From SYOC01 sp964441775 (GTDB lineage Bacteria > Desulfobacterota > Binatia > Bin18), in contig CAYTVL010000018.1 in NCBI GenBank assembly GCA_964441775.1, positions 1 to 64,000 of the forward strand: DNA of 64,000 nucleotides, given 5' to 3'. The translations under genes were made by a program, and so were the position numbers. This document shows positions 52,694-61,221 of the stretch, in pieces. The notes under the pieces were generated by a model. It had not been told where the DNA came from, did not search any database, and worked only from the letters and a program-made list of their open reading frames with translations. The number at the start of each line of letters is the position of its first letter. The stretch's first letter is position 1.

Positions 52694-52746
52694 TCCCAGG
52701 AAAATATTTCCTGGGAGTATTTATCTTCCTGAGCCTAACCTGTCAA
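52694..52746 (-). promoter_or_regulatory. marR promoter and operator
   Basis: On the minus strand TTGACA (52746-52741) and TAAATA are 17 nt apart. Directly after it is a palindrome (52694-52716) with perfect 10-bp arms TCCCAGGAAA and TTTCCTGGGA around ATA, placed over the expected transcription start. This is the layout for an autorepressed MarR gene. Confidence 0.72.
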
Positions 52747-52749
52747 GCC

Positions 52750-52798
52750 CTGAAAATATAAATTTTCAGCAGTCAGTAAAAAATAAGTCCGACTGCTG
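52750..52798. terminator. Two hairpins after the epoxide-hydrolase-like gene
   Basis: On the minus strand the gene ending at 52808 is followed by CAGCAGTC ... GACTGCTG (52767-52774 and 52791-52798, 8-bp stem) and then by CTGAAAAT-ATAA-ATTTTCAG (52750-52769). The first hairpin is followed by AAAATTTATATTTTC, with some T's. Probably separates that gene from marR transcription. Confidence 0.45.
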
Positions 52799-52807
52799 AA
52801 CACTGAC

Positions 52808-53224
52808 TCATGAGTCGAGATGTAAAGTCGGTCCACCGTTTTCGAACCACAGGCGATTATCAAAATAATCGCGCCAGCCGCAGATCTTGCCCGCGTCATT
52901 GAGATCGAACATGCCGATGCAAGGGAGTTTGAGGCCCCATCCCTTGCCGTCGAAATCCCAGCAGTCGAGCCGCTCAGTGACCACCGTGTTGCCGCGACCG
53001 AAGCAGTTACGCAGTTCCCAATGCACCTTGTACGAGAGCTTCATGATGCCTGCGACGATCTTGCGCACATCGCGCTGACCGATGACCGGCGCCAACGGCT
53101 GATTGATGTAGACAATGTCGTCCGATAGACACGCCATCGCCACGTCCGGGTCGATCGCCTCCCACGCATCGATAAACAGGCGCACTTTAAAAACATTACG
53201 TGTGACGATTTCGTCCTGAGTCAT
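52808..53224 (-). CDS. Limonene-epoxide-hydrolase-like NTF2-fold protein
   Basis: A 138-residue NTF2-fold protein with the complete epoxide-hydrolase triad pattern: Arg/Asp in TERLDCWDFDG and Asp in GWRDYFDN. VFKVRLFIDAWEAIDPDVAMACLSDDIVYINQPLAPVIGQRDVRKIV is the N-terminal part. It is the better catalytic candidate of the two in this region. Monocistronic by appearance, with hairpins downstream and 370 nt of non-coding sequence upstream. Confidence 0.82.
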   Translation of the reverse strand: MTQDEIVTRNVFKVRLFIDAWEAIDPDVAMACLSDDIVYINQPLAPVIGQRDVRKIVAGIMKLSYKVHWELRNCFGRGNTVVTERLDCWDFDGKGWGLKLPCIGMFDLNDAGKICGWRDYFDNRLWFENGGPTLHLDS

Positions 53225-53594
53225 GGGGCCTCCACTGTAAATTTTGTGAATAGGTTTTTCAAACGACCTTTTTCGAGGCTCGCTAATCTATCGGTAAGCA
53301 GACAAGCGGTCAATCGTGAACAAGAGCCGCCGTGAGCATGTATTGCGCTTCCGCTTGCGCCTCTTCCGCGAGAAACGTATCCAGGAGCCACAGCATTTTT
53401 TCGGGGCCAGCATCGAGCAAAATGCCCACCTGTTTGGCGTGAGGAGTTCCTCTAACGGAAATGGAGAGAGAAACAACGGCATGGAGGCGCCGGCGCGCGC
53501 ACGCATTTATGCTCACTGCCTATCGCGACTACATTTTCATGCGGCACCTGACATTGCCGTTGGATTTCTGAACACGTAGAAAAAAAGTAGTCGC
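53225..53594. other. Non-coding gap, 370 nt
   Basis: No supported gene. An 8-bp inverted repeat, GCGACTAC at 53525-53532 and GTAGTCGC at 53587-53594, spans the gap end near the carbonic anhydrase gene. A 68-codon open frame at 53310-53516 on the minus strand (MLWLLDTFLAEEAQAEAQYM) has no recognised family. The promoter of the epoxide-hydrolase-like gene should lie around 53225-53300 but none stands out. Confidence 0.3.
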
Positions 53595-54164
53595 CTAAGA
53601 CATCTTCTCGAAGGTCCCATCGAGGGCCATGAGTCCTGTTTCAACACCCAACTGCGGATGGTGCTCAGCGAGTTGTTTCCGAAACTCAGCGAGCGCGTCC
53701 CGGTGGGTCTTCGTCTCGGCTTCGTGGTTGACGACGGCGGCTTCCCCATAGGCGATCTTTGCGGCCCCGCAGTCACGGTGATTGATCACGATAACCTTGT
53801 CTATGTTGTGCAATTGGATCGAGGCTCCGAGGTTGTCCCAGAACGTCTTGTGCCAGTCCTTGAACGCTGGAGCTACGACTCCAATGGATGCGCCTGCGAT
53901 CGTGAATTGACTGTACTTGCCGGTGAGATGACGTCCAGCCGTGTACTTGTGGACAGGTTCCTGGAAACGTGGGTCGATACAAGCCAGGACCATCGCCTCA
54001 TACTTTCCGCTCGCCGCAAGTGCACGCCAAGGAAAGAGGGAGGCAGCGATACTGCTGACGGTGACTCGTAGAAAACGGCGGCGGTCGAACGGTGCGTTGA
54101 GTAAGGTCCGACTACACGGACAGATGTCGAGGCAACCAACATGGCTTTCCCACTGCTTCTGCAT
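53595..54164 (-). CDS. Beta-carbonic-anhydrase-like protein with Tat signal
   Basis: A 189-residue protein. The N-terminus has a twin-arginine signal (FDRRRFLRVTVSSIAASLFPW) for export in folded form. The zinc-binding core is intact: C62-x-D-x-R in ACIDPRF and H-x-x-C in NHRDCGAA. It interconverts CO2 and bicarbonate; export as a Tat protein is unusual for the beta class. Similar Tat-type CA-like proteins exist in soil bacteria. The downstream half is shorter than standard beta-CA. Confidence 0.78.
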   Translation of the reverse strand: MQKQWESHVGCLDICPCSRTLLNAPFDRRRFLRVTVSSIAASLFPWRALAASGKYEAMVLACIDPRFQEPVHKYTAGRHLTGKYSQFTIAGASIGVVAPAFKDWHKTFWDNLGASIQLHNIDKVIVINHRDCGAAKIAYGEAAVVNHEAETKTHRDALAEFRKQLAEHHPQLGVETGLMALDGTFEKMS

Positions 54165-54272
54165 CTCAATCCTCCCAGGTCTATGAATTTGCGCTTCATG
54201 CGCGCTGCCGATAGCATTGACGATGAACTGTGCCTACCCCTTCCTCTCAGCATGGCGTCGTCTCGGTTACGC

Positions 54273-54839
54273 CTAACCATGCTGAGAAAACGAAGTCCTC
54301 GCACTTTCCGGTTGATCCGAGCGAAAGATGAGGTCGTCAACCGGTTTGCCGGATTCAAAACGAGCAACCAGTTCGTCTGGATCAAATGGTTCCCCGATAG
54401 GATTGGCAGCAAACGTCTCGCTGTGCATGAACGCGTTTGCGGCATCGAGGTCCATGATGTCAATTTGAAACTCCATCATGTTGGCGTCGGGGTCTTGGTA
54501 ATATAGCGACAACGTTAAGCCGTGCCGGATGGGGCGTGCGGGTAGTATGCCGTAGCTCTTCAGGCGTTTGTAGGTATCAATCAGCTCGGCCAAATTGTTC
54601 CAGGTATAGGCGACGTGGTGGACGCCCACGCCGTTCGCACGTTGCGGGGCCTCACCGTCGGCTGGGGCGCCAAGATTGATGAAGGCCATGCGGTGATGTT
54701 CGTCGTCGTACGAGATGAACGCCAGCCGATTATCTCGATGCCGCACGGACGCCTCGAAGACGCGGACGTACCAGTCTATCATTTCCTCGAAACGATGCGT
54801 CTGGTAGACAACATGGGCAAATTTGCTTGGCGTCGCCAT
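54273..54839 (-). CDS. VOC (catechol-2,3-dioxygenase-like) family protein
   Basis: A 188-residue vicinal-oxygen-chelate protein with two beta-alpha-beta-beta-beta modules. Metal residues fit the extradiol-dioxygenase pattern: His in SKFAHVVYQT, His in GVGVHHVAYTW, Glu in DANMMEFQID. WYVRVFEASVRHRDNRLAFISYDDEHHRMAF is typical. May be an extradiol dioxygenase or an isomerase-type relative. A roughly 40-residue C-terminal extension follows the second module. Confidence 0.83.
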   Translation of the reverse strand: MATPSKFAHVVYQTHRFEEMIDWYVRVFEASVRHRDNRLAFISYDDEHHRMAFINLGAPADGEAPQRANGVGVHHVAYTWNNLAELIDTYKRLKSYGILPARPIRHGLTLSLYYQDPDANMMEFQIDIMDLDAANAFMHSETFAANPIGEPFDPDELVARFESGKPVDDLIFRSDQPESARTSFSQHG

Positions 54840-54929
54840 AGGTGATTCCTTTCTCTTTTTGCTTTCTCTCTCATTCCCAACCGATAATAAATGGACGGGC
54901 TCGCGTCAAGCGTACTCACCAGCCATACG

Positions 54930-55382
54930 TTAGCGATAATCCTCTCCTGGATTGAAACTTACGCCTTCCGCGAGAATACCTTTACCGGGGACATAATTGA
55001 CTTCCAGGCGCACTCCCGCGGGGTCCTCGAACAGAACCGAGTAGTACCCCGGAGCCCAGGGACCCTCCTCTGGCAGGTGTACGATTGTGACTTGCCGGTT
55101 TTTAAGGAACTCATAAACTTTGTCTACATCTTCGCGACTCCGGGCTCGAAAACAGGCATGATGGAGGCCCACGCTGTTTTGCCGAAATCGATCTTGATTG
55201 TATTGCGCGTCACAGCGCCCGACTCCTACCGCGGTGCGACCGCCCACGTAGTAAATATAATCCTCGCCGCTGAACACGCAGTGCAGCCCCAGAAAAGATA
55301 GGAATGCTTCGTAGAATTCTTTGCATTGCTCCCATTCGCTCACTGCTAAGATGATATGCGCCATCCCGTTGATCTCGATCAT
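54930..55382 (-). CDS. VOC (glyoxalase-like) family protein
   Basis: A 150-residue VOC protein. GMAHIILAVSEWEQCKEFYEAFLSFLGL starts the first module, VGLHHACFRARSREDVDKVYEFLK the second, ending FEDPAGVRLEVNYVPG with the metal-binding Glu. The metal His residues (MAHII, GLHHA) are present. It is not close in sequence to the VOC gene beside it. Glyoxalase, dioxygenase or resistance-protein activity is possible. Confidence 0.83.
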   Translation of the reverse strand: MIEINGMAHIILAVSEWEQCKEFYEAFLSFLGLHCVFSGEDYIYYVGGRTAVGVGRCDAQYNQDRFRQNSVGLHHACFRARSREDVDKVYEFLKNRQVTIVHLPEEGPWAPGYYSVLFEDPAGVRLEVNYVPGKGILAEGVSFNPGEDYR

Positions 55383-55457
55383 GATAGCCTCCTTAGATCC
55401 TTCCTTCAGATATTCTCGCCGAGATTTACTACAAACAGCGGCGACTGATAGCCGTGT

Positions 55458-55865
55458 TTACTCCCAAGGTGTTTCCGTCAGACAGCGTGCACCCATCCCC
55501 CAATCTTCCTCGATTTTTCCCGCAATGAGGCGATAAATGCCGATGGCGAGCACCGTGATCGGTTCTCCTGTTGGAGCCGCACCAGTCGCAGAGACGCCGG
55601 TATGGGTTCCACGAAAAGTCCATCGCACAACCACCTTGTCTTCTTCAGCCACGCTATCCTCTAGCACGACTTGCAGGTCCGACGACACCGCAAGCATCGT
55701 TGTGAACATTTTACGTGCGCCTTCGAGACCACGCGGCCAGTTCGGTTGATTGGCGTCGTGCAGGATAAAGTTGGGGGAAAATACTTCATCGATAGCGGCG
55801 AAATTCCTCTTGTTAAACTCTTCGGCGAGACGGTGAAGCACTACTTTGTTGTCATTTGTTGACAT
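55458..55865 (-). CDS. SnoaL-like ester-cyclase-family protein
   Basis: A 135-residue NTF2-fold protein of the ester cyclase/SnoaL type: HRLAEEFNKRNFAAIDEVFSPNFILHDANQP, GARKMFTTMLAVSSDLQVVLEDSVAEEDKVVVRWTFRGTHTG and AIGIYRLIAGKIEEDWGM. Cyclases of this family close polyketide rings, but most members are uncharacterised. Head of the leftward gene block 44.5-55.9 kb; it is divergent from the DUF4336 gene. Confidence 0.85.
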   Translation of the reverse strand: MSTNDNKVVLHRLAEEFNKRNFAAIDEVFSPNFILHDANQPNWPRGLEGARKMFTTMLAVSSDLQVVLEDSVAEEDKVVVRWTFRGTHTGVSATGAAPTGEPITVLAIGIYRLIAGKIEEDWGMGARCLTETPWE

Positions 55866-56093
55866 TGGTTCTTCCGTTTCTCTTTAGGCTAGCTATGGCG
55901 CAGGAACGACGGGCGAGGCGCCTCTCTCTTCCACAAAAAAATATCAGAAACTTGGCTGATTGGGAGTCACTCGCGTTCTTCAAAGACAGTTTTGTATTTC
56001 TTCTTTAACTAACCGCCGTGAAAAATTCTCCTCTTTTCTCATCAAAGAGAAAGTCTACAATCAGCTCGAACGAGATGGGACGGTAAGCTGCAG

Positions 56094-56903
56094 ATGAGTG
56101 AGAGGCAAAGCATCATGAATGCGAGACGTTCGATCTTGGATCGATTGATCCAGCATGTGAGGCCCCGGTTGGTGAGCACCTTCGCGCCGCCTCCTCTGCA
56201 GATCGCTCCAGATCTCTGGTCACTCGAGCGTCGGTTTCGCATGCCGGGAGGCCTTAGTCTTCCAGTTCGAACAACCATGATTCGCTTACACTCCGAAGCA
56301 CTCCTGGTCGTCTCACCACCGCCAGTCGAAGCAGGGGGTCTCGAAGACTTGGAGGCTCTAGGGGCTATTGAAGAGGTTCTTATTCCCAACAGCTTTCACT
56401 ACCTGAATGCGCCTGGGTTTCTCATGCGGTATCCACGTGCGACTCTTCGGGTGACCCCAGGGCTTTACGAGCGCGTCCCTCAGTTACCCCGTGGCCAGGA
56501 GCTGTCAGAGTTATCCCCACCGTCCTGGCGCGGTGTCATCGAGCACCAGGTGCTCAGGCCTCTGTATGGCGCTTCAGAGGTCGTGCTCTTCCATCGCTCG
56601 AGTGCGACGCTGGTTCTCACCGATCTGGCGTTTCACATGCGGCAGTTTAAGCATCGCTTCGATCGAGTAGCCTGGCGGCTGAATGGCGCACCGCCTGGGT
56701 TTGGTCCAAGCCGCACGTCTCGCCTTTTTCTCCTTCGCGATCGAGTCGTAGCTTCTGCGTTTCTCGAGCGGGTGCTTGCTTGGCCGTTTGAGCGCGTGCT
56801 GGTTGCGCATGGAGAACCGCTTGAGACGAATGCCGTTGCGGTGTTTCGGCAGGCGTTCGCATCATATCTTGCTCGATCGGGTACAGCAGCGAGGACACGA
56901 TGA
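56094..56903 (+). CDS. DUF4336 (metallo-beta-lactamase-like fold) protein
   Basis: A 269-residue DUF4336 protein. The N-terminal PDLWSLERRFRMPGGLSLPVRTTMIRL and EVLIPNSFHYLNAPGFLMRYPRATLRVTPGL match this family, a metallo-beta-lactamase-like fold that has lost most metal ligands. Function unknown. The gene starts a run of close, partly overlapping plus-strand genes (next start overlaps its stop by 4 nt). Confidence 0.78.
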   Translation: MSERQSIMNARRSILDRLIQHVRPRLVSTFAPPPLQIAPDLWSLERRFRMPGGLSLPVRTTMIRLHSEALLVVSPPPVEAGGLEDLEALGAIEEVLIPNSFHYLNAPGFLMRYPRATLRVTPGLYERVPQLPRGQELSELSPPSWRGVIEHQVLRPLYGASEVVLFHRSSATLVLTDLAFHMRQFKHRFDRVAWRLNGAPPGFGPSRTSRLFLLRDRVVASAFLERVLAWPFERVLVAHGEPLETNAVAVFRQAFASYLARSGTAARTR

Positions 56904-57250
56904 CTATCTACCATATCTGGTGCAATCTCAAAGACGGAATCAAAGATGTTGAATTTGCAGATGCGGTCAAGAAGTATTTCGCGCATCTGCAAGAGCAGGG
57001 GCAAGTACACGGCTACCGCCTCACCCGACGCAAGTTGGGGCTCGCTCCCTCGCAGCTTCCCGAATTTCACATTCTGGTCGATTTTGTAGACATGGCGCAG
57101 ATGGACGCCGCCTTTCAGAATGTCTCGTCGAGAGCCGATCCGGTGGAAAGTTTTCATCATGCGGTCAACTCGAAGGTGCGAGATGTTGTGATTGCTCTCT
57201 ACCGTGACTTTCCTGATGAGGGTCGGGTGCGTGGACAAGAGAAATTTTGA
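56900..57250 (+). CDS. Small protein, probable ferredoxin-like-fold domain
   Basis: Not recognised with confidence. The 116-residue sequence (TIYHIWCNLKDGIKDVEFADAVKKYFAHLQEQGQVHGYRLTRRKLGLAPSQLPEFHILVDFVDMAQMDAAF) has the beta-alpha-beta pattern of dimeric alpha-beta-barrel proteins, similar in look to the DUF6614 group. ATGA overlap with the DUF4336 gene indicates coupled translation. Thirty-nine nt later the PhzF gene begins. Confidence 0.65.
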   Translation: MTIYHIWCNLKDGIKDVEFADAVKKYFAHLQEQGQVHGYRLTRRKLGLAPSQLPEFHILVDFVDMAQMDAAFQNVSSRADPVESFHHAVNSKVRDVVIALYRDFPDEGRVRGQEKF

Positions 57251-57289
57251 TACGTAAGAGTGACGCTTAACCAACCGGGAAGCCTTTGT

Positions 57290-58162
57290 ATGGACTTTTA
57301 TATCACCGACGTCTTCGGCCAGGAGAAATATGCCGGCAACCAACTTGCCACCTTTCTTCATTGTGGCGATTTGTCTGATCGAGAGATGCAACAGATTGCG
57401 CGGGAAATGAATTTCTCGGAAACAACCTTTGTCCCGTCTGACCTTCCTCACAACGGCGGGTACGAAGTGCGCATCTTTACGCCGAAGGCGGAAATTGATT
57501 TCGCGGGTCATCCAACGTTGGGTACGGCGTTCGTCATTCAGCAGTACCTGATCGGACAGCCCGTCGAACAAGTCCTGTTGCATCTCCGACTAGGCCCTGT
57601 GCCTGTGCGCTTCTCGGCTGGGAGTGGCGATTCTCTTCTGTGGATGCGGCAAGCCGAACCGACCGTCGGCCCTGCGCTCGAAGCAGCGACGTTAGCGTCG
57701 GTCCTGGGTCTTGAGCTGAGTGATATTGATGAACGCTGGCCGGTTGAACAAGTTTCCACCGGGCTGCCTCACGTCATCGTGCCTTTGAAAAGCCTAGCTG
57801 CATTGCAGCGCGCTCGAATCGCACGCGACTGCTACGACGCCCTCGTGCAGCAGACCTGGGCGAAAGCCCTCCTGATTTTTAGCTCGCAAGGGTACGTAAC
57901 AACCGATCTCAGCGTGCGGATGTTTGCGGATTTCTATGGAGTGCCGGAAGATCCTGCGACTGGCAGTGGCAACGGTTGCTTAGCTGCGTATCTTGTCAAT
58001 CATCGCTATTTCGGGACCTCGTCGATCAGTCTGCGAGTTGGACAAGGCTTCGAGATCGGACGCCCTTCCATTCTTACCCTTAGAGCAACAGAAGAGCAGG
58101 GACGGATCTTAGTGAATGTCGGCGGCCAAGTGATTCCGGTTGCGAAAGGCCAATGGTTGTAG
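57290..58162 (+). CDS. PhzF family protein
   Basis: A 290-residue PhzF/diaminopimelate-epimerase-fold protein. MDFYITDVFGQEKYAGNQLATF, then EMNFSETTFV with the conserved Glu in NFSET, and IFTPKAEIDFAGHPTLGTAF with the AGHP motif; the second-domain GVPEDPATGSGNGCLAAYL is complete. Members isomerise small molecules with an acidic group. ATG 57290 is chosen because MDFYITDVF is the usual start; the frame reaches GTG 57260. Neighbour genes do not suggest phenazine synthesis. Confidence 0.9.
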   Translation: MDFYITDVFGQEKYAGNQLATFLHCGDLSDREMQQIAREMNFSETTFVPSDLPHNGGYEVRIFTPKAEIDFAGHPTLGTAFVIQQYLIGQPVEQVLLHLRLGPVPVRFSAGSGDSLLWMRQAEPTVGPALEAATLASVLGLELSDIDERWPVEQVSTGLPHVIVPLKSLAALQRARIARDCYDALVQQTWAKALLIFSSQGYVTTDLSVRMFADFYGVPEDPATGSGNGCLAAYLVNHRYFGTSSISLRVGQGFEIGRPSILTLRATEEQGRILVNVGGQVIPVAKGQWL

Positions 58163-58180
58163 CGTGAAAGGATTTTCACT

Positions 58181-58495
58181 ATGAGCACTCGTCTCGTGTT
58201 GTTGGCGTCGTTGTTCATTCATCCTGGCCGAGAGGTCGAATTTCGTCAGTTCGAAACCCAAGCGGCGCGCATCATGAAAAAATATGGCGGACAAGTGGAG
58301 CGTGTGATTCGTCCGCTTGCGTCTGGCGCCCCGGAGTCCTCGCCCTATGAAATTCATGTGGTGACGTTCCCAAGCCGCGAACACTTCGAGGCCTATCGCA
58401 CAGACCAGGGTCTCGCCTCGTTCGCCGCGCTCCGTCAAGCCGCCATCGCGCGCACGGACATCATTATGGGTGAGGAAGGAGAACCGTATCTGTAA
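58181..58495 (+). CDS. DUF1330-family protein
   Basis: A 104-residue protein with RLVLLASLFIHPGREVEFRQFETQAARIMKKYGGQVERVIRP, the alpha-beta-barrel DUF1330 pattern; EIHVVTFPSREHFEAYRTDQGLASF is the other half. Such proteins are stress-related or hypothetical. It sits 18 nt after PhzF, in the same operon-like run. Confidence 0.82.
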   Translation: MSTRLVLLASLFIHPGREVEFRQFETQAARIMKKYGGQVERVIRPLASGAPESSPYEIHVVTFPSREHFEAYRTDQGLASFAALRQAAIARTDIIMGEEGEPYL

Positions 58496-58540
58496 AGAGA
58501 GGTTTCTCAGCCCGAGCCTCGTGAGTAAGAGGGAAATTCG

Positions 58541-60601
58541 ATGAAAACACGTGAACACCGTACCGTCCGCACCATGTGCCCGATGAACTGCCATCCCACC
58601 TTGTGCGGCATGCTGGTGGACCTTGAAGGCGATCGTGTAGTCGGGGTGCGCGGCGATAAAGAAAACCCCGACAGTCAAGGGTTCCTCTGCGTGCGTGGAC
58701 AAGCCTCTCAAGAGATCATCGGGAACCCCAAGCGATTGTTGTACCCTCTGATCCGCGAGCGCCATACTGACGATGCTTGGCGACAGGTGAGTTGGGATGA
58801 AGTTCTTGCACTCATTGCTTCGCGTATGCACACGGTTGGACGAGAAGCTGTGGGCATCTGGTCTGGCCACGGTATCGCCAGCACGAATTATGGGACGCGC
58901 ATCAACGGCTATCTGCTGCGACGGTTCGCTAATATGTACGGTTGTCAGTGGTGGAACTCGACGATGATCTGCTGGGGTTTGGGCGCTTTTGGGCTAGGCG
59001 TGACCGGCGTGTTGGAAACCAACACCAAGGAAGACATGGGTGAGCACTCCAACCTCATCTTGCTCTGGGGCGCAACACTGGCGAGCCAACCTAATACCGC
59101 CCGTCATATTGTCGCGGCCAAACGACGTGGTGCACACGTTGTGACTATTGACGTACGCCACACGGAAGCGACGAAACAAGCCGATGATGTCTTCCTCATA
59201 CGACCTGGGGCGGATGCGGCTTTGGCGCTGGCGCTGATGCACGTGATTGTAACGGAAAAGTTATACGACCGTGAATTTGTGACGCAACACACAGTTGGTT
59301 TCGAAGAGTTGTCCGCTCATCTGCAGCCCTACACGCCAACTTGGGCGGCGACGGAAACCGGCATCGCCGCCGAGCGTATCGTTGCTCTGGCGCGCCGTTA
59401 CGCCACGACGCGCCCCGCGATGATCGTGTTGGGTGGGAGCTCCATGCACAAAGGATCGAACAGTTGGCATGCGGGTCGGGCGATTGCGTGTTTGCTGGGA
59501 CTGACAGGAAACCTCGGTATCCCAGGCGGAGGTTTTGGGCCTCGCCATGCGAGCAACAGTCATGGCCAAGGGTTCGCCAACATTCTGGCTGAAGACCGCC
59601 GTCCACCAGGAAACTATATTCCGAGTCAGATGTCGCACATTACTGCGGCTCTCCGCGAGCAGCGCGTGCGCGTATTGTTTTTGCTTGGCACAAACACCAT
59701 ATCGTCATTTGCCGACACCAAGCAGATGGCGGAAGGACTCGATCGCACGGAGTTAGTTGTCAGCTACGACCTGTTTATGAACGACACCGCACGTCGCTTT
59801 GCCGATGTGATTCTGCCTAGCACCGCGTGGTTGGAAGAGGTGGGATGCAAAGCGACCAACACTCATCTGTATCTCATGGAGCAAGCGCTGCCGCCGTTGG
59901 GAGAAACTCGGCCACTCAGTCAAGTGTTGCGGGATTTGGCGCAGCATCTTCAGCTTGATGGATTTTTCCCGTGGGATTCGCACGAGGGTCTTATTGATGC
60001 GGTACTCGATCATCCGAGTACCGGCCACGCCACGGTCGCAGCCCTACGACGGGAAGGCGGCATGCGCCCGTTTCAGATTTCTCACGTGGCGTATCCGGAT
60101 CGATGCTTTCAAAGTCCTTCAGGCAAAATCGAGTTTTTCTCCGCCCAGATGCAAGCGCTGGGGCTGCCGCCCTTGCCGGTGTCTGAGGCGCCGTCATCGT
60201 CCGCCTATCCACTGACGCTGTGTCAGGGGCGGACCCTCACCCATTTCCACGGATTCTATGATCATGGTCAAGCGCTACCGACGCTAGCGCAACTTGACCC
60301 CGAACCGTGGGTGTGGATTTCGCCTACTGATGCGACGGTGCGTGGTTTACAAGATAAAGCAACTGTTCGCGTGTATAACGAGCGAGGAGCGTTACAGGCC
60401 CGAGCACGAGTGACGGCTGACGTTCCTATCGGAACAGTGTGGATGCGTGATGGCTGGCTTGGGTTGAATACCCTAACTTCAGGGCAAGCGGTTTTACCTG
60501 ACGCGGCGGTGAGCATCTTCGGCTTCTCAGCGGGGCAGGCGTCGTTCGAGGCGAAGGTTGAGGTGGCTCGGCACGAGGCAAAGGACTCATTTTGCTCATG
60601 A
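58541..60601 (+). CDS. Molybdopterin-dependent oxidoreductase (DMSO-reductase family)
   Basis: A 686-residue bis-MGD molybdenum enzyme. A 4Fe-4S motif opens the chain (C13-x3-C17-x4-C22 and C50, in TMCPMNCHPTLCG and FLCVRGQ). Next are YPLIRER, WDEVLALIASRM, NLILLWGATLASQPNTARH, GSSMHKGSNSWHAGRAIACLLGLTGNLGIPGGG and the C-terminal molydopterin-binding FHGFYDHG/LTLCQGRTLTHF region. No Sec codon lies in it. There is no Tat signal, so it is cytoplasmic. The Mo ligand would lie near STMICWGLG (possibly that Cys). Substrate unknown. GAGGGAAATTCG precedes the ATG. Confidence 0.88.
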   Translation: MKTREHRTVRTMCPMNCHPTLCGMLVDLEGDRVVGVRGDKENPDSQGFLCVRGQASQEIIGNPKRLLYPLIRERHTDDAWRQVSWDEVLALIASRMHTVGREAVGIWSGHGIASTNYGTRINGYLLRRFANMYGCQWWNSTMICWGLGAFGLGVTGVLETNTKEDMGEHSNLILLWGATLASQPNTARHIVAAKRRGAHVVTIDVRHTEATKQADDVFLIRPGADAALALALMHVIVTEKLYDREFVTQHTVGFEELSAHLQPYTPTWAATETGIAAERIVALARRYATTRPAMIVLGGSSMHKGSNSWHAGRAIACLLGLTGNLGIPGGGFGPRHASNSHGQGFANILAEDRRPPGNYIPSQMSHITAALREQRVRVLFLLGTNTISSFADTKQMAEGLDRTELVVSYDLFMNDTARRFADVILPSTAWLEEVGCKATNTHLYLMEQALPPLGETRPLSQVLRDLAQHLQLDGFFPWDSHEGLIDAVLDHPSTGHATVAALRREGGMRPFQISHVAYPDRCFQSPSGKIEFFSAQMQALGLPPLPVSEAPSSSAYPLTLCQGRTLTHFHGFYDHGQALPTLAQLDPEPWVWISPTDATVRGLQDKATVRVYNERGALQARARVTADVPIGTVWMRDGWLGLNTLTSGQAVLPDAAVSIFGFSAGQASFEAKVEVARHEAKDSFCS

Positions 60602-61221
60602 CCTGGCGCGACCTTTCCTATCTGCAATCTGGCACGGCTCGACAGCGAGCCGCGTATGCCTGCCTGCAGAGATTGGGCGTCATGGAAACGCTCAAAGAAT
60701 TCCACCCGACGCTGGTGAGCACTGTTTGCATCGACATCGATGTGGCGGCAAGCGATCTTGATATCATTTGTCAGTGCGATGACCCACAGCTCTTCGCCGA
60801 GCGTCTTCAAACACACTATGGCGGTCTGCCTTGTTTCAAACTGTTTCCCTTCAATTCTGTAAACAGCTCTGTTGTGGCGGAGTTTGTGTTTGCTGGTTTC
60901 CTCATTGAAATATTTGCTCAACCTCTTTCGGTTGAACAACAAAATGCTTATCGTCACCTCACCATCATGTCTCGCCTGCTTGCTTGCGGCGGGGAACAGC
61001 TTCGCGAAGCAGTTCGCGCACGCAAGCAACGTGGATGGAAAAGCGAAGCTGCTTTCTCATGGTGTCTTGGGCTGACTGGCGATCCCTATCGTGCACTTTT
61101 TGATTTGGAATCACTGAATGATAAGGAGCTGGTGGAATTTGTGGAGAGTCGCTCATGGCGTTTTTGCCGGAGGAAAACAGAAAGTCAAAAGCTCGGAGCG
61201 GGAGGATTGAGTAAGCGATGA
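60598..61221 (+). CDS. DUF4269 family nucleotidyltransferase-fold protein
   Basis: A 207-residue DUF4269 protein. LVSTVCIDIDVAASDLDIICQCDDPQLFAERL holds the D-x-D-type strand of the nucleotidyltransferase fold; FLIEIFAQPLSVEQQNAYRHLTIMSRLLACGG and RARKQRGWKSEAAFSWCLGLTGDPYRALFDLE are the family boxes. The ATG overlaps the molybdo-enzyme stop (ATGA), and its own stop overlaps the HipA-like gene start. Function unknown. Confidence 0.85.
   Translation: MTWRDLSYLQSGTARQRAAYACLQRLGVMETLKEFHPTLVSTVCIDIDVAASDLDIICQCDDPQLFAERLQTHYGGLPCFKLFPFNSVNSSVVAEFVFAGFLIEIFAQPLSVEQQNAYRHLTIMSRLLACGGEQLREAVRARKQRGWKSEAAFSWCLGLTGDPYRALFDLESLNDKELVEFVESRSWRFCRRKTESQKLGAGGLSKR

Noticed and set aside
53310..53516. 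68-residue minus-strand open frame
   Set aside because: No recognisable family; it lies in a non-coding gap and overlaps another open frame on the same strand.
58541..60601. Molybdo-oxidoreductase as a selenocysteine-containing formate dehydrogenase
   Set aside because: No in-frame TGA, and the FDH motif around Sec is absent.
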